Shown in pieces: positions 1 through 11,809 of a DNA stretch of 64,000 nt. The DNA is taken from assembly GCA_964036275.1 (NCBI GenBank), contig OZ038433.1, forward strand, positions 7,729,048 to 7,793,047. Direction: 5' to 3'. The position numbers and the translations under genes were made by a program. Source of the stretch: Litoditis marina (taxonomy: Eukaryota; Nematoda; Chromadorea; Rhabditida; Rhabditidae). Within the stretch, counting starts at the first letter, position 1; each line of letters begins with the position of its first letter. The notes under the pieces were generated by a model. That model saw nothing but the letters and a program-made list of their open reading frames with translations. It ran no database searches and was not told where the DNA came from.

Positions 1-1166
1 TTTTGGTTATATTGTGATGTTCACAATTCTCAATGTTCTTCCCCAAAGTGAGCAGAGTGCCCCAAGACAAAACGAATTTGAAAAACAAACTGCGCGTTCT
101 CATTTTGAGCAAAATTTGAAAGTTGCACTTTGAATCATTACTCACTCTCCTTTTCTGATATGGTTGTTTCACATTTGTAACATATTCTCCAAATGTCCAT
201 CAAATGATCGCATTCGTCCATGTCAAGGTCGACCATGTTGATCGGCTTTTTACCTGGAGGAGTTATTCGTTTTGTTAAAGAGGGACGATTATGTGGTCCA
301 ATCGCAACGGTTCAGTCCTTTAAACTGCAATACACTTCTCAATTGCAGTTTAAAGGACCGTCCGTTGACACGAGATTGGCCCACATAATCGCCCTTCTTT
401 AACAAACATCTTCTCCTGAGCACAAAAGCATGATTAGCAGTTCTTAGAAAAAGCAGAATTCACGATGAATTCAAAAAAACACGAATAATTTATTAAACTT
501 TGACGTGCGTTTGACCGACTGATCAAACTACAAACACAGTAGGTAACCAGAAATTTATAGTTTTATCCACCCGATCAGATAAACTCAACTCGAAACAATG
601 TTCTGGTTACCAGTAAATTGAACACTGAAACCATACATTCGGTTAAACTAAAGTGTAACTGGGTTTTGGTCTTTGGTTTTTGGTTTTATTTCGGTCATTA
701 GCCTAGGTACCCGGAGAACATGTTACCAAAAAGGGTTAGGTACCCAAAAATTGGGTTATTTGTAGAATTCGGTCATTTCACTAGGCTGCCTGGAGTTTGT
801 GGTTGTTTTTGATAATCGATAAATTTCTTTTGACTAAAAATTAAATAATAACAAAGCATTCAAGTAGATTCGTTTATGGGAAGCGAGAGCAAGACTGATA
901 AGGAATAAAGACTGATAAGTACCACGACAATTCCCCACCACGACAATTAAGTACATTTGTTGATCCCCGATAAACAATGATTCATTCACTTTTGTCTTCT
1001 CTCCAAACCAAACTCACCGCAATCTTTATTCTAATAATAGTACACACGAGCAATTAGGTGTTTTTCATTTCATTCAAATACACAAAGTTACACATTTCAC
1101 ATAATCAAGTGAAATTAGACCTATGTAGAGGATGGAGACAGGACTGAGTGAACTTAACTACCAAAT
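1..1166. other. Gene-free left flank with repeat debris
   Basis: No convincing gene. It contains the hairpin at 271-407, a GATCAAACTACAAACACAG end of the dispersed inverted-repeat family near 522-540, and GGTTA/GGTACC-rich sequence near 660-780 that resembles the palindrome at 51483-51750. Confidence 0.6.
271..407. repeat. Imperfect inverted repeat (MITE-like hairpin)
   Basis: Left arm 271-331 and right arm 342-407 pair with a few mismatches around a 10-bp loop. TTGTTAAAG is at the outer edge and CTTTAAACTGCAAT at the stem top. No coding potential. Confidence 0.8.
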
Positions 1167-1336
1167 TACCGCTCTTCCTTCGACCACTCAAGCTGAGATG
1201 CCAACATGTGGTTTATGAAAAACGCAAAATATATTTTCAAGAGTTGAACTGATACATTAATGAGAGTGCGATGAGGTAAAAGACTCTTACTTATTATTCT
1301 GTTGTTTTAAACACCTGTTTTGTAAAACTAAACCAT

Positions 1337-1347
1337 AAAAACAAAAA
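1337..1347 (-). terminator. Pol III terminator (representative of the array)
   Basis: On the minus strand the sequence just after the tRNA 3' end is TTTTTGTTTTT, two T5 runs within 14 nt. The same arrangement follows almost every unit. Units at 1648, 2243, 32994 and 33291 have a T4 in place of the first run. T4 or longer on the coding strand is the known Pol III stop signal. Confidence 0.85.
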
Positions 1348-1350
1348 CAT

Positions 1351-1422
1351 TAGCAGCGAGTGGTTTCGATCCACCGACCTCTGGGTTATGGGCCCAGCAC
1401 GCTTCCACTGCGCCACGCTGCT
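1351..1422 (-). tRNA. tRNA-iMet(CAU), unit 1
   Basis: First complete unit; consensus body. Confidence 0.96.
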
Positions 1423-1647
1423 GTGATTTCTGTGGACAAAGAATCGGATACGGCTGCGCTCTGCCTTGGACCACTCAATGTACAATCCAGATGAGATGCC
1501 AACATGTGGTTTATGAAAAACTAAAAGTATATTTTAGAGAGTTAAACTGATACATTAATGAGAGTGCGATGAGGTAAAAGACTCTTACTTATTATTCTGT
1601 TGTTTTAAACACCTGTTTTGTAAAACTAAACCATAAAAACAAAACAT

Positions 1648-1719
1648 TAGCAGCGAGTGGTTTCGATCCACCGACCTCTGGGTTATGGGCCCAGCACGCT
1701 TCCACTGCGCCACGCTGCT
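1648..1719 (-). tRNA. tRNA-iMet(CAU), unit 2
   Basis: Consensus body, 297-bp step, first 3' T run is only T4. Confidence 0.96.
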
Positions 1720-1945
1720 GTGATTTCTGTGGACAAAGAATCGGATACGGCTGCGCTCTGCCTTGGACCACTCAATGTACAATCCAGATGAGATGCCAAC
1801 ATGTGGTTTATGAAAAACTAAAAGTATATTTTCGAGAGTTGAACTGATACATTAATGAGAGTGCGGGGAGTTGAAAGACTCTTACTTATTATTCTGTTGT
1901 TTCATACACCTCTTTTGTAAAACTAAACCATAAAAACAAAAACAT

Positions 1946-2017
1946 TAGCAGCGAGTGGTTTCGATCCACCGACCTCTGGGTTATGGGCCCAGCACGCTTC
2001 CACTGCGCCACGCTGCT
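1946..2017 (-). tRNA. tRNA-iMet(CAU), unit 3
   Basis: Consensus body; left spacer is the GCGGGGAGTTG type. Confidence 0.96.
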
Positions 2018-2242
2018 GTGATTTCTGTGGACAAAGAATCGGATACGGCTGCGCTCTGCCTTGGACCACTCAATGTACAATCCAGATGAGATGCCAACAT
2101 GTGGTTTATGAAAAACTAAAAGTATATTTTAGAGAGTTAAACTGATACATTAATGAGAGTGCGATGAGGTAAAAGACTCTTACTTATTATTCTGTTGTTT
2201 TAAACACCTGTTTTGTAAAACTAAACCATAAAAACAAAACAT

Positions 2243-2314
2243 TAGCAGCGAGTGGTTTCGATCCACCGACCTCTGGGTTATGGGCCCAGCACGCTTCCAC
2301 TGCGCCACGCTGCT
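2243..2314 (-). tRNA. tRNA-iMet(CAU), unit 4
   Basis: Consensus body, T4 3' run, copy of unit 2 at +595. Confidence 0.96.
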
Positions 2315-2540
2315 GTGATTTCTGTGGACAAAGAATCGGATACGGCTGCGCTCTGCCTTGGACCACTCAATGTACAATCCAGATGAGATGCCAACATGTG
2401 GTTTATGAAAAACTAAAAGTATATTTTCGAGAGTTGAACTGATACATTAATGAGAGTGCGGGGAGTTGAAAGACTCTTACTTATTATTCTGTTGTTTCAT
2501 ACACCTCTTTTGTAAAACTAAACCATAAAAACAAAAACAT

Positions 2541-2612
2541 TAGCAGCGAGTGGTTTCGATCCACCGACCTCTGGGTTATGGGCCCAGCACGCTTCCACTG
2601 CGCCACGCTGCT
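2541..2612 (-). tRNA. tRNA-iMet(CAU), unit 5
   Basis: Consensus body; 5' flank reads CTGAGGACAAAG instead of CTGTGGACAAAG. Confidence 0.96.
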
Positions 2613-2837
2613 GTGATTTCTGAGGACAAAGAATCGGACACGGCTGCGCTCTGCCTTGGACCACTCAATGTACAATCCAGATGAGATGCCAACATGTGGT
2701 TTATGAAAACTAAAAGTATATTTTAGAGAGTTAAACTGATACATTAATGAGAGTGCGATGAGGTAAAAGACTCTTACTTATTATTCTGTTGTTTTAAACA
2801 CCTGTTTTGTAAAACTAAACCATAAAAACAAAAACAT

Positions 2838-2909
2838 TAGCAGCGAGTGGTTTCGATCCACCGACCTCTGGGTTATGGGCCCAGCACGCTTCCACTGCGC
2901 CACGCTGCT
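2838..2909 (-). tRNA. tRNA-iMet(CAU), unit 6
   Basis: Consensus body, 297-bp step from unit 5. Confidence 0.96.
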
Positions 2910-3135
2910 GTGATTTCTGTGGACAAAGAATCGGATACGGCTGCGCTCTGCCTTGGACCACTCAATGTACAATCCAGATGAGATTGCAACACGTGGTTTA
3001 TGAACAACGCAAAGTATATTTTCGAGAGTTGAACTGATACATTAATGAGAGTGCGGGGAGTTGAAAGACTCTTACTTATTATTCTGTTGTTTCATACACC
3101 TCTTTTGTAAAACTAAACCATAAAAACAAAAACAT

Positions 3136-3207
3136 TAGCAGCGAGTGGTTTCGATCCACCGACCTCTGGGTTATGGGCCCAGCACGCTTCCACTGCGCCA
3201 CGCTGCT
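3136..3207 (-). tRNA. tRNA-iMet(CAU), unit 7
   Basis: Consensus body; copy of unit 5 at +595. Confidence 0.96.
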
Positions 3208-3432
3208 GTGATTTCTGAGGACAAAGAATCGGACACGGCTGCGCTCTGCCTTGGACCACTCAATGTACAATCCAGATGAGATGCCAACATGTGGTTTATG
3301 AAAACTAAAAGTATATTTTAGAGAGTTAAACTGATACATTAATGAGAGTGCGATGAGGTAAAAGACTCTTACTTATTATTCTGTTGTTTTAAACACCTGT
3401 TTTGTAAAACTAAACCATAAAAACAAAAACAT

Positions 3433-3504
3433 TAGCAGCGAGTGGTTTCGATCCACCGACCTCTGGGTTATGGGCCCAGCACGCTTCCACTGCGCCACGC
3501 TGCT
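3433..3504 (-). tRNA. tRNA-iMet(CAU), unit 8
   Basis: Consensus body; copy of unit 6 at +595. Confidence 0.96.
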
Positions 3505-3730
3505 GTGATTTCTGTGGACAAAGAATCGGATACGGCTGCGCTCTGCCTTGGACCACTCAATGTACAATCCAGATGAGATGCCAACATGTGGTTTATGAAA
3601 AACTAAAAGTATATTTTAGAGAGTTAAACTGATACATTAATGAGAGTGCGATGAGGTAAAAGACTCTTACTTATTATTCTGTTGTTTTAAACACCTGTTT
3701 TGTAAAACTAAACCATAAAAACAAAAACAT

Positions 3731-3802
3731 TAGCAGCGAGTGGTTTCGATCCACCGACCTCTGGGTTATGGGCCCAGCACGCTTCCACTGCGCCACGCTG
3801 CT
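3731..3802 (-). tRNA. tRNA-iMet(CAU), unit 9
   Basis: Consensus body; CTGAGGAC 5' flank as in units 5 and 7. Confidence 0.96.
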
Positions 3803-4027
3803 GTGATTTCTGAGGACAAAGAATCGGACACGGCTGCGCTCTGCCTTGGACCACTCAATGTACAATCCAGATGAGATGCCAACATGTGGTTTATGAAAAC
3901 TAAAAGTATATTTTAGAGAGTTAAACTGATACATTAATGAGAGTGCGATGAGGTAAAAGACTCTTACTTATTATTCTGTTGTTTTAAACACCTGTTTTGT
4001 AAAACTAAACCATAAAAACAAAAACAT

Positions 4028-4099
4028 TAGCAGCGAGTGGTTTCGATCCACCGACCTCTGGGTTATGGGCCCAGCACGCTTCCACTGCGCCACGCTGCT
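4028..4099 (-). tRNA. tRNA-iMet(CAU), unit 10
   Basis: Consensus body; last unit of the 595-bp dimer zone. Confidence 0.96.
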
Positions 4100-4325
4100 G
4101 TGATTTCTGTGGACAAAGAATCGGATACGGCTGCGCTCTGCCTTGGACCACTCAATGTACAATCCAGATGAGATTGCAACACGTGGTTTATGAACAACGC
4201 AAAGTATATTTTCGAGAGTTAAACTGATACATTACTGAGAGTGCGATGAGGTAAAAGGCTCTTACTTATTATTCTGTTGTTTCATACACCTCTTTTGTAA
4301 AACTAAACCATAAAAACAAAAACAT

Positions 4326-4397
4326 TAGCAGCGAGTGGTTTCGATCCACCGACCTCTGGGTTATGGGCCCAGCACGCTTCCACTGCGCCACGCTGCT
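4326..4397 (-). tRNA. tRNA-iMet(CAU), unit 11
   Basis: Consensus body; 298-bp step. Confidence 0.96.
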
Positions 4398-4623
4398 GTG
4401 ATTTCTGTGAACAAAGAATCGGATACGGCTGCGCTCTGCCTTGGACCACTTAATGTACAATCCAGATGAGATTGCAACATGTGGTTTATGAACAACGAAA
4501 AGTATATTTTCGAGAGTTAAACTGATACATTACTGAGAGTGCGATGAGGTAAAAGACTCTTACTTATTATTCTGTTGTTTCATACACCTCTTTTGTAAAA
4601 ATAAACCATAAAAACAAAAAGAT

Positions 4624-4695
4624 TAGCAGCGAGTGGTTTCGATCCACCGACCTCTGGGTTATGGGCCCAGTACGCTTCCACTGCGCCACGCTGCT
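4624..4695 (-). tRNA. tRNA-iMet(CAU), unit 12, variant
   Basis: One change: the base before the anticodon stem (standard position 26) is A instead of G. The upstream spacer has lost about 33 bp, so the next unit lies only 265 bp away. Probably still foldable. Confidence 0.85.
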
Positions 4696-4888
4696 GTGAT
4701 TTCTGAGGACAAAGAATCGGATACGGCTGCGCTCAATGTACAATCCAGATGAGATTGCAACATGTGGTTTATGAAAAACGCAAAATATATTTTCGAGAGT
4801 TGAACTGATACATTAATGAGACTCTTACTTATTATTCTGTTGTTTTATACACCTGTTTTGTAAAACTAAACCATAAAAACAAAAACAT

Positions 4889-4960
4889 TAGCAGCGAGTG
4901 GTTTCGATCCACCGACCTCTGGGTTATGGGCCCAGCACGCTTCCACTGCGCCACGCTGCT
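4889..4960 (-). tRNA. tRNA-iMet(CAU), unit 13
   Basis: Consensus body after the shortened 265-bp step. Confidence 0.95.
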
Positions 4961-5186
4961 GTGATTTCTGAGGACAAAGAATCGGATACGGCTGCGCTCT
5001 GCCTCCGAACACTCAATGTACAATCCAGATGAGATTGCAACATGTGGTTTATGAAAAACGCAAAATATATTTTCGAGAGTTGAACTGATACATTAATGAG
5101 AGTGCGATGAGGTAAAAGACTCTTACTTATTATTCTGTTGTTTTATACACCTGTTTTGTAAAACTAAACCATAAAAACAAAAACAT

Positions 5187-5258
5187 TAGCAGCGAGTGGT
5201 TTCGATCCACCGACCTCTGGGTTATGGGCCCAGCACGCTTCCACTGCGCCACGCTGCT
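5187..5258 (-). tRNA. tRNA-iMet(CAU), unit 14
   Basis: Consensus body; 5' flank has GTGAACAAAG. Confidence 0.96.
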
Positions 5259-5484
5259 GTGATTTCTGTGAACAAAGAATCGGATACGACTGCGCTCTGC
5301 CTTGGACCACTCAATGTACAATCCAGATGAGATTGCAACATGTGGTTTATGAAAAACTAAAAGTATATTTTCGAGAGTTAAACTGATACATTAATGAGAG
5401 TGCGATGAGGTAAAAGATTCTTACTTATTATTCTGTTGTTTTAAACACCTGTTTTGTAAAACTAAACCATAAAAACAAAAACAT

Positions 5485-5556
5485 TAGCAGCGACTGGTTT
5501 CGATCCACCGACCTCTGGGTAATGGGCCCAGCACGCTTCCACTGCGCCACGCTGCT
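5485..5556 (-). tRNA. tRNA-iMet(CAU), unit 15, probably impaired
   Basis: Two changes: position 37, next to the anticodon, is T instead of A, and a C to G change in the 3' strand of the T stem breaks a pair. A37 normally carries t6A, so decoding would probably suffer. Confidence 0.75.
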
Positions 5557-5782
5557 GTGATTTCTGTGAACAAAGAATCGGATACGGCTGCGCTCTGCCT
5601 TGGACCACTCAATGTACAATCCAGATGAGATTGCAACATGTGGTTTATGAAAAACTAAAAGTATATTTTCGAGAGTTAAACTGATACATTAATGAGAGTG
5701 CGATGAGGTAAAAGACTCTTACTTCTTATTCTGTTGTTTTAAACACCTGTTTTGTAAAACTAAACCATAAAAACAAAAACAT

Positions 5783-5854
5783 TAGCAGCGAGTGGTTTCG
5801 ATCCACCGACCTCTGGGTTATGGGCCCAGCACGCTTCCACTGCGCCACGCTGCT
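5783..5854 (-). tRNA. tRNA-iMet(CAU), unit 16
   Basis: Consensus body; upstream spacer of the CACTTAATG, TCGTATACG type. Confidence 0.96.
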
Positions 5855-6080
5855 GTGATTTCTGTGGACAAAGAATCGTATACGGCTGCGCTCTGCCTTG
5901 GACCACTTAATGTACAATCCAGATGAGATTGCAACATGTGGTTTATGAACAACGAAAAGTATATTTTCGAGAGTTAAACTGATACATTACTGAGAGTGCG
6001 ATGAGGTAAAAGACTCTTACTTATTATTCTGTTGTTTCATACACCTCTTTTGTAAAACTAAACCATAAAAACAAAAAGAT

Positions 6081-6152
6081 TAGCAGCGAGTGGTTTCGAT
6101 CCACCGACCTCTGGGTTATGGGCCCAGCACGCTTCCACTGCGCCACGCTGCT
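6081..6152 (-). tRNA. tRNA-iMet(CAU), unit 17
   Basis: Consensus body; 3' flank AGAT, CATACACCTC spacer. Confidence 0.96.
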
Positions 6153-6378
6153 GTGATTTCTGTGGACAAAGAATCGGATACGGCTGCGCTCTGCCTTGGA
6201 CCACTCAATGTACAATCAAGATGAGATTGCAACATGTGGTTTATGAAAAACTAAAAGTATATTTTCGAGAGTTAAACTGATACATTAATGAGAGTGCGAT
6301 GAGGTAAAAGACTCTTACTTCTTATTCTGTTGTTTTAAACACCTGTTTCGTAAAACTAAACCATAAAAACAAAAACAT

Positions 6379-6450
6379 TAGCAGCGAGTGGTTTCGATCC
6401 ACCGACCTCTGGGTTATGGGCCCAGCACGCTTCCACTGCGCCACGCTGCT
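6379..6450 (-). tRNA. tRNA-iMet(CAU), unit 18
   Basis: Consensus body; left spacer has CTGTTTCGTAAAAC. Confidence 0.96.
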
Positions 6451-6676
6451 GTGATTTCTGTGGACAAAGAATCGGATACGGCTGCGCTCTGCCTTGGACC
6501 ACTCAATGTACAATCAAGATGAGATTGCAACATGTGGTTTATGAAAAACTAAAAGTATATTTTCGAGAGTTAAACTGATACATTAATGAGAGTGCGATGA
6601 GGTAAAAGACTCTTACTTCTTATTCTGTTGTTTTAAACACCTGTTTCGTAAAACTAAACCATAAAAACAAAAACAT

Positions 6677-6748
6677 TAGCAGCGAGTGGTTTCGATCCAC
6701 CGACCTCTGGGTTATGGGCCCAGCACGCTTCCACTGCGCCACGCTGCT
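6677..6748 (-). tRNA. tRNA-iMet(CAU), unit 19
   Basis: Consensus body; same spacer as unit 18. Confidence 0.96.
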
Positions 6749-6974
6749 GTGATTTCTGTGGACAAAGAATCGGATACGGCTGCGCTCTGCCTTGGACCAC
6801 TCAATGTACAATCAAGATGAGATTGCAACATGTGGTTTATGAAAAACTAAAAGTATATTTTCGAGAGTTAAACTGATACATTAATGAGAGTGCGATGAGG
6901 TAAAAGACTCTTACTTCTTATTCTGTTGTTTTAAACACCTGTTTCGTAAAACTAAACCATAAAAACAAAAACAT

Positions 6975-7046
6975 TAGCAGCGAGTGGTTTCGATCCACCG
7001 ACCTCTGGGTTATGGGCCCAGCACGCTTCCACTGCGCCACGCTGCT
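6975..7046 (-). tRNA. tRNA-iMet(CAU), unit 20
   Basis: Consensus body; CACTTAATG type upstream. Confidence 0.96.
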
Positions 7047-7272
7047 GTGATTTCTGTGGACAAAGAATCGTATACGGCTGCGCTCTGCCTTGGACCACTT
7101 AATGTACAATCCAGATGAGATTGCAACATGTGGTTTATGAACAACGAAAAGTATATTTTCGAGAGTTAAAATGATACATTACTGAGAGTGCGATGAGGTA
7201 AAAGACTCTTACTTATTATTCTGTTGTTTCATACACCTCTTTTGTAAAACTAAACCATAAAAACAAAAAGAT

Positions 7273-7344
7273 TAGCAGCGAGTGGTTTCGATCCACCGAC
7301 CTCTGGGTTATGGGCCCAGCACGCTTCCACTGCGCCACGCTGCT
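7273..7344 (-). tRNA. tRNA-iMet(CAU), unit 21
   Basis: Consensus body; AGAT 3' flank. Confidence 0.96.
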
Positions 7345-7570
7345 GTGATTTCTGTGGACAAAGAATCGGATACGGCTGCGCTCTGCCTTGGACCACTCAA
7401 TGTACAATCAAGATGAGATTGCAACATGTGGTTTATGAAAAACTAAAAGTATATTTTCGAGAGTTAAACTGATACATTAATGAGAGTGCGATGAGGTAAA
7501 AGACTCTTACTTCTTATTCTGTTGTTTTAAACACCTGTTTCGTAAAACTAAACCATAAAAACAAAAACAT

Positions 7571-7642
7571 TAGCAGCGAGTGGTTTCGATCCACCGACCT
7601 CTGGGTTATGGGCCCAGCACGCTTCCACTGCGCCACGCTGCT
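7571..7642 (-). tRNA. tRNA-iMet(CAU), unit 22
   Basis: Consensus body; repeats unit 20 at +596. Confidence 0.96.
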
Positions 7643-7868
7643 GTGATTTCTGTGGACAAAGAATCGTATACGGCTGCGCTCTGCCTTGGACCACTTAATG
7701 TACAATCCAGATGAGATTGCAACATGTGGTTTATGAACAACGAAAAGTATATTTTCGAGAGTTAAACTGATACATTACTGAGAGTGCGATGAGGTAAAAG
7801 ACTCTTACTTATTATTCTGTTGTTTCATACACCTCTTTTGTAAAACTAAACCATAAAAACAAAAAGAT

Positions 7869-7940
7869 TAGCAGCGAGTGGTTTCGATCCACCGACCTCT
7901 GGGTTATGGGCCCAGCACGCTTCCACTGCGCCACGCTGCT
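7869..7940 (-). tRNA. tRNA-iMet(CAU), unit 23
   Basis: Consensus body; repeats unit 21 at +596. Confidence 0.96.
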
Positions 7941-8166
7941 GTGATTTCTGTGGACAAAGAATCGGATACGGCTGCGCTCTGCCTTGGACCACTCAATGTA
8001 CAATCAAGATGAGATTGCAACATGTGGTTTATGAAAAACTAAAAGTATATTTTCGAGAGTTAAACTGATACATTAATGAGAGTGCGATGAGGTAAAAGAC
8101 TCTTACTTCTTATTCTGTTGTTTTAAACACCTCTTTTGTAAAACTAAACCATAAAAACAAAAAGAT

Positions 8167-8238
8167 TAGCAGCGAGTGGTTTCGATCCACCGACCTCTGG
8201 GTTATGGGCCCAGCACGCTTCCACTGCGCCACGCTGCT
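8167..8238 (-). tRNA. tRNA-iMet(CAU), unit 24
   Basis: Consensus body; hybrid left spacer (AAACACCTCTTTTG) joining two spacer types. Confidence 0.96.
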
Positions 8239-8464
8239 GTGATTTCTGTGGACAAAGAATCGGATACGGCTGCGCTCTGCCTTGGACCACTCAATGTACA
8301 ATCAAGATGAGATTGCAACATGTGGTTTATGAAAAACTAAAAGTATATTTTCGAGAGTTAAACTGATACATTAATGAGAGTGCGATGAGGTAAAAGACTC
8401 TTACTTCTTATTCTGTTGTTTTAAACACCTGTTTCGTAAAACTAAACCATAAAAACAAAAACAT

Positions 8465-8536
8465 TAGCAGCGAGTGGTTTCGATCCACCGACCTCTGGGT
8501 TATGGGCCCAGCACGCTTCCACTGCGCCACGCTGCT
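8465..8536 (-). tRNA. tRNA-iMet(CAU), unit 25
   Basis: Consensus body; CACTTAATG type. Confidence 0.96.
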
Positions 8537-8762
8537 GTGATTTCTGTGGACAAAGAATCGTATACGGCTGCGCTCTGCCTTGGACCACTTAATGTACAAT
8601 CCAGATGAGATTGCAACATGTGGTTTATGAACAACGAAAAGTATATTTTCGAGAGTTAAACTGATACATTACTGAGAGTGCGATGAGGTAAAAGACTCTT
8701 ACTTATTATTCTGTTGTTTCATACACCTCTTTTGTAAAACTAAACCATAAAAACAAAAAGAT

Positions 8763-8834
8763 TAGCAGCGAGTGGTTTCGATCCACCGACCTCTGGGTTA
8801 TGGGCCCAGCACGCTTCCACTGCGCCACGCTGCT
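8763..8834 (-). tRNA. tRNA-iMet(CAU), unit 26
   Basis: Consensus body; AGAT 3' flank. Confidence 0.96.
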
Positions 8835-9060
8835 GTGATTTCTGTGGACAAAGAATCGGATACGGCTGCGCTCTGCCTTGGACCACTCAATGTACAATCA
8901 AGATGAGATTGCAACATGTGGTTTATGAAAAACTAAAAGTATATTTTCGAGAGTTAAACTGATACATTAATGAGAGTGCGATGAGGTAAAAGACTCTTAC
9001 TTCTTATTCTGTTGTTTTAAACACCTGTTTCGTAAAACTAAACCATAAAAACAAAAACAT

Positions 9061-9132
9061 TAGCAGCGAGTGGTTTCGATCCACCGACCTCTGGGTTATG
9101 GGCCCAGCACGCTTCCACTGCGCCACGCTGCT
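9061..9132 (-). tRNA. tRNA-iMet(CAU), unit 27
   Basis: Consensus body; one extra A in the upstream spacer near 9230 makes a 299-bp step. Confidence 0.96.
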
Positions 9133-9359
9133 GTGATTTCTGTGGACAAAGAATCGGATACGGCTGCGCTCTGCCTTGGACCACTCAATGTACAATCCAG
9201 ATGAGATTGCAACATGTGGTTTATGAAAAAACAAAAAGTATATTTTCGAGAGTTAAACTGATACATTAATGAGAGTGCGATGAGGTGAAAGACTTTTACT
9301 TATTATTCTATTGTTTTAAACACCTGTTTTGTAAAACTAAACCATAAAAACAAAAACAT

Positions 9360-9431
9360 TAGCAGCGAGTGGTTTCGATCCACCGACCTCTGGGTTATGG
9401 GCCCAGCACGCTTCCACTGCGCCACGCTGCT
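9360..9431 (-). tRNA. tRNA-iMet(CAU), unit 28
   Basis: Consensus body; CTGAGGAC and CCTTCGAACACTC upstream, shared with unit 38. Confidence 0.96.
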
Positions 9432-9657
9432 GTGATTTCTGAGGACAAAGAATCGGATACGGGTGCGCTCTGCCTTCGAACACTCAATGTACAATCCAGA
9501 TGAGATTGCAACATGTGGTTTATGAAAAACTAAAAGTATATTTTCGAGAGTTAAACTGATACATTAATGAGAGTGCGATGGGGTAAAAGACTCTTACTTC
9601 TTATTCTGTTGTTTTAAACACCTGTTTTGTAAAACTAAACCATAAAAACAAAAACAT

Positions 9658-9729
9658 TAGCAGCGAGTGGTTTCGATCCACCGACCTCTGGGTTATGGGC
9701 CCAGCACGCTTCCACTGCGCCACGCTGCT
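9658..9729 (-). tRNA. tRNA-iMet(CAU), unit 29
   Basis: Consensus body; GTGAACAAAG upstream. Confidence 0.96.
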
Positions 9730-9955
9730 GTGATTTCTGTGAACAAAGAATCGGATACGGCTGCGCTCTGCCTTGGACCACTCAATGTACAATCCAGATG
9801 AGATTGCAACATGTGGTTTATGAAAAACAAAAAGTATATTTTCGAGAGTTAAACTGATACATTAATGAGAGTGCGATGAGGTAAAAGACTCTTACTTATT
9901 ATTCTGTTGTTTTAAACACCTGTTTCGTAAAACTAAACCATAAAAACAAAAACAT

Positions 9956-10027
9956 TAGCAGCGAGTGGTTTCGATCCACCGACCTCTGGGTTATGGGCCC
10001 AGCACGCTTCCACTGCGCCACGCTGCT
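9956..10027 (-). tRNA. tRNA-iMet(CAU), unit 30
   Basis: Consensus body; a G replaces A in the immediate 5' flank at 10031. Confidence 0.96.
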
Positions 10028-10253
10028 GTGGTTTCTGTGGACAAAGAATCGGATACGGCTGCGCTCTGCCTTGGACCACTCAATGTACAATCAAGATGAG
10101 ATTGCAACATGTGGTTTATGAAAAACTAAAAGTATATTTTCGAGAGTTAAACTGATACATTAATGAGAGTGCGATGAGGTAAAAGACTCTTACTTCTTAT
10201 TCTGTTGTTTTAAACACCTGTTTCGTAAAACTAAACCATAAAAACAAAAACAT

Positions 10254-10325
10254 TAGCAGCGAGTGGTTTCGATCCACCTACCTCTGGGTTATGGGCCCAG
10301 CACGCTTCCACTGCGCCACGCTGCT
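10254..10325 (-). tRNA. tRNA-iMet(CAU), unit 31, variant
   Basis: One change: the last base of the variable region (standard position 48) is A instead of C, which alters the 15-48 tertiary pair. Confidence 0.8.
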
Positions 10326-10551
10326 GTGATTTCTGTGGACAAAGAATCGTATACGGCTGCGCTCTGCCTTGGACCACTTAATGTACAATCCAGATGAGAT
10401 TGCAACATGTGGTTTATGAACAACGAAAAGTATATTTTCGAGAGTTAAACTGATACATTACTGAGAGTGCGATGAGGTAAAAGACTCTTACTTATTATTC
10501 TGTTGTTTCATACACCTCTTTTGTAAAACTAAACCATAAAAACAAAAAGAT

Positions 10552-10623
10552 TAGCAGCGAGTGGTTTCGATCCACCGACCTCTGGGTTATGGGCCCAGCA
10601 CGCTTCCACTGCGCCACGCTGCT
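10552..10623 (-). tRNA. tRNA-iMet(CAU), unit 32
   Basis: Consensus body; AGAT 3' flank with TCGTATACG upstream. Confidence 0.96.
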
Positions 10624-10849
10624 GTGATTTCTGTGGACAAAGAATCGTATACGGCTGCGCTCTGCCTTGGACCACTTAATGTACAATCCAGATGAGATTG
10701 CAACATGTGGTTTATGAAAAACTAAAAGTATATTTTCGAGAGTTAAACTGATACATTAATGAGAGTGCGATGAGGTAAAAGACTCTTACTTATTATTCTG
10801 TTGTTTCATACACCTCTTTTGTAAAACTAAACCATAAAAACAAAAAGAT

Positions 10850-10921
10850 TAGCAGCGAGTGGTTTCGATCCACCGACCTCTGGGTTATGGGCCCAGCACG
10901 CTTCCACTGCGCCACGCTGCT
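10850..10921 (-). tRNA. tRNA-iMet(CAU), unit 33
   Basis: Consensus body; near duplicate of unit 32. Confidence 0.96.
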
Positions 10922-11147
10922 GTGATTTCTGTGGACAAAGAATCGTATACGACTGCGCTCTGCCTTGGACCACTTAATGTACAATCCAGATGAGATTGCA
11001 ACATGTGGTTTATGAACAACGAAAAGTATATTTTCGAGAGTTAAACTGATACATTACTGAGAGTGCGATGAGGTAAAAGACTCTTACTTATTATTCTGTT
11101 GTTTCATACACCTCTTTTGTAAAACTAAACCATAAAAACAAAAAGAT

Positions 11148-11219
11148 TAGCAGCGAGTGGTTTCGATCCACCGACCTCTGGGTTATGGGCCCAGCACGCT
11201 TCCACTGCGCCACGCTGCT
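11148..11219 (-). tRNA. tRNA-iMet(CAU), unit 34
   Basis: Consensus body; AGAT 3' flank. Confidence 0.96.
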
Positions 11220-11445
11220 GTGATTTCTGTGGACAAAGAATCGGATACGGCTGCGCTCTGCCTTGGACCACTCAATGTACAATCAAGATGAGATTGCAAC
11301 ATGTGGTTTATGAAAAACTAAAAGTATATTTTCGAGAGTTAAACTGATACATTAATGAGAGTGCGATGAGGTAAAAGACTCTTACTTCTTATTCTGTTGT
11401 TTTAAACACCTGTTTCGTAAAACTAAACCATAAAAACAAAAACAT

Positions 11446-11517
11446 TAGCAGCGAGTGGTTTCGATCCACCGACCTCTGGGTTATGGGCCCAGCACGCTTC
11501 CACTGCGCCACGCTGCT
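11446..11517 (-). tRNA. tRNA-iMet(CAU), unit 35
   Basis: Consensus body; 6-bp spacer deletion upstream near 11590 gives a 292-bp step to unit 36. Confidence 0.96.
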
Positions 11518-11737
11518 GTGATTTCTGTGGACAAAGAATCGGATACGGCTGCGCTCTGCCTTGGACCACTCAATGTACAATCCAGATGAGACATGTGGTT
11601 TATGAAAAACTAAAAGTATATTTTCGAGAGTTAAACTGATACATTAATGAGAGTGCGATGAGGTGAAAGACTTTTACTTATTATTCTATTGTTTTAAACA
11701 CCTGTTTTGTAAAACTAAACCATAAAAACAAAAACAT

Positions 11738-11809
11738 TAGCAGCGAGTGGTTTCGATCCACCGACCTCTGGGTTATGGGCCCAGCACGCTTCCACTGCGC
11801 CACGCTGCT
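11738..11809 (-). tRNA. tRNA-iMet(CAU), unit 36
   Basis: Consensus body; TTATTCTATTG left spacer. Confidence 0.96.
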
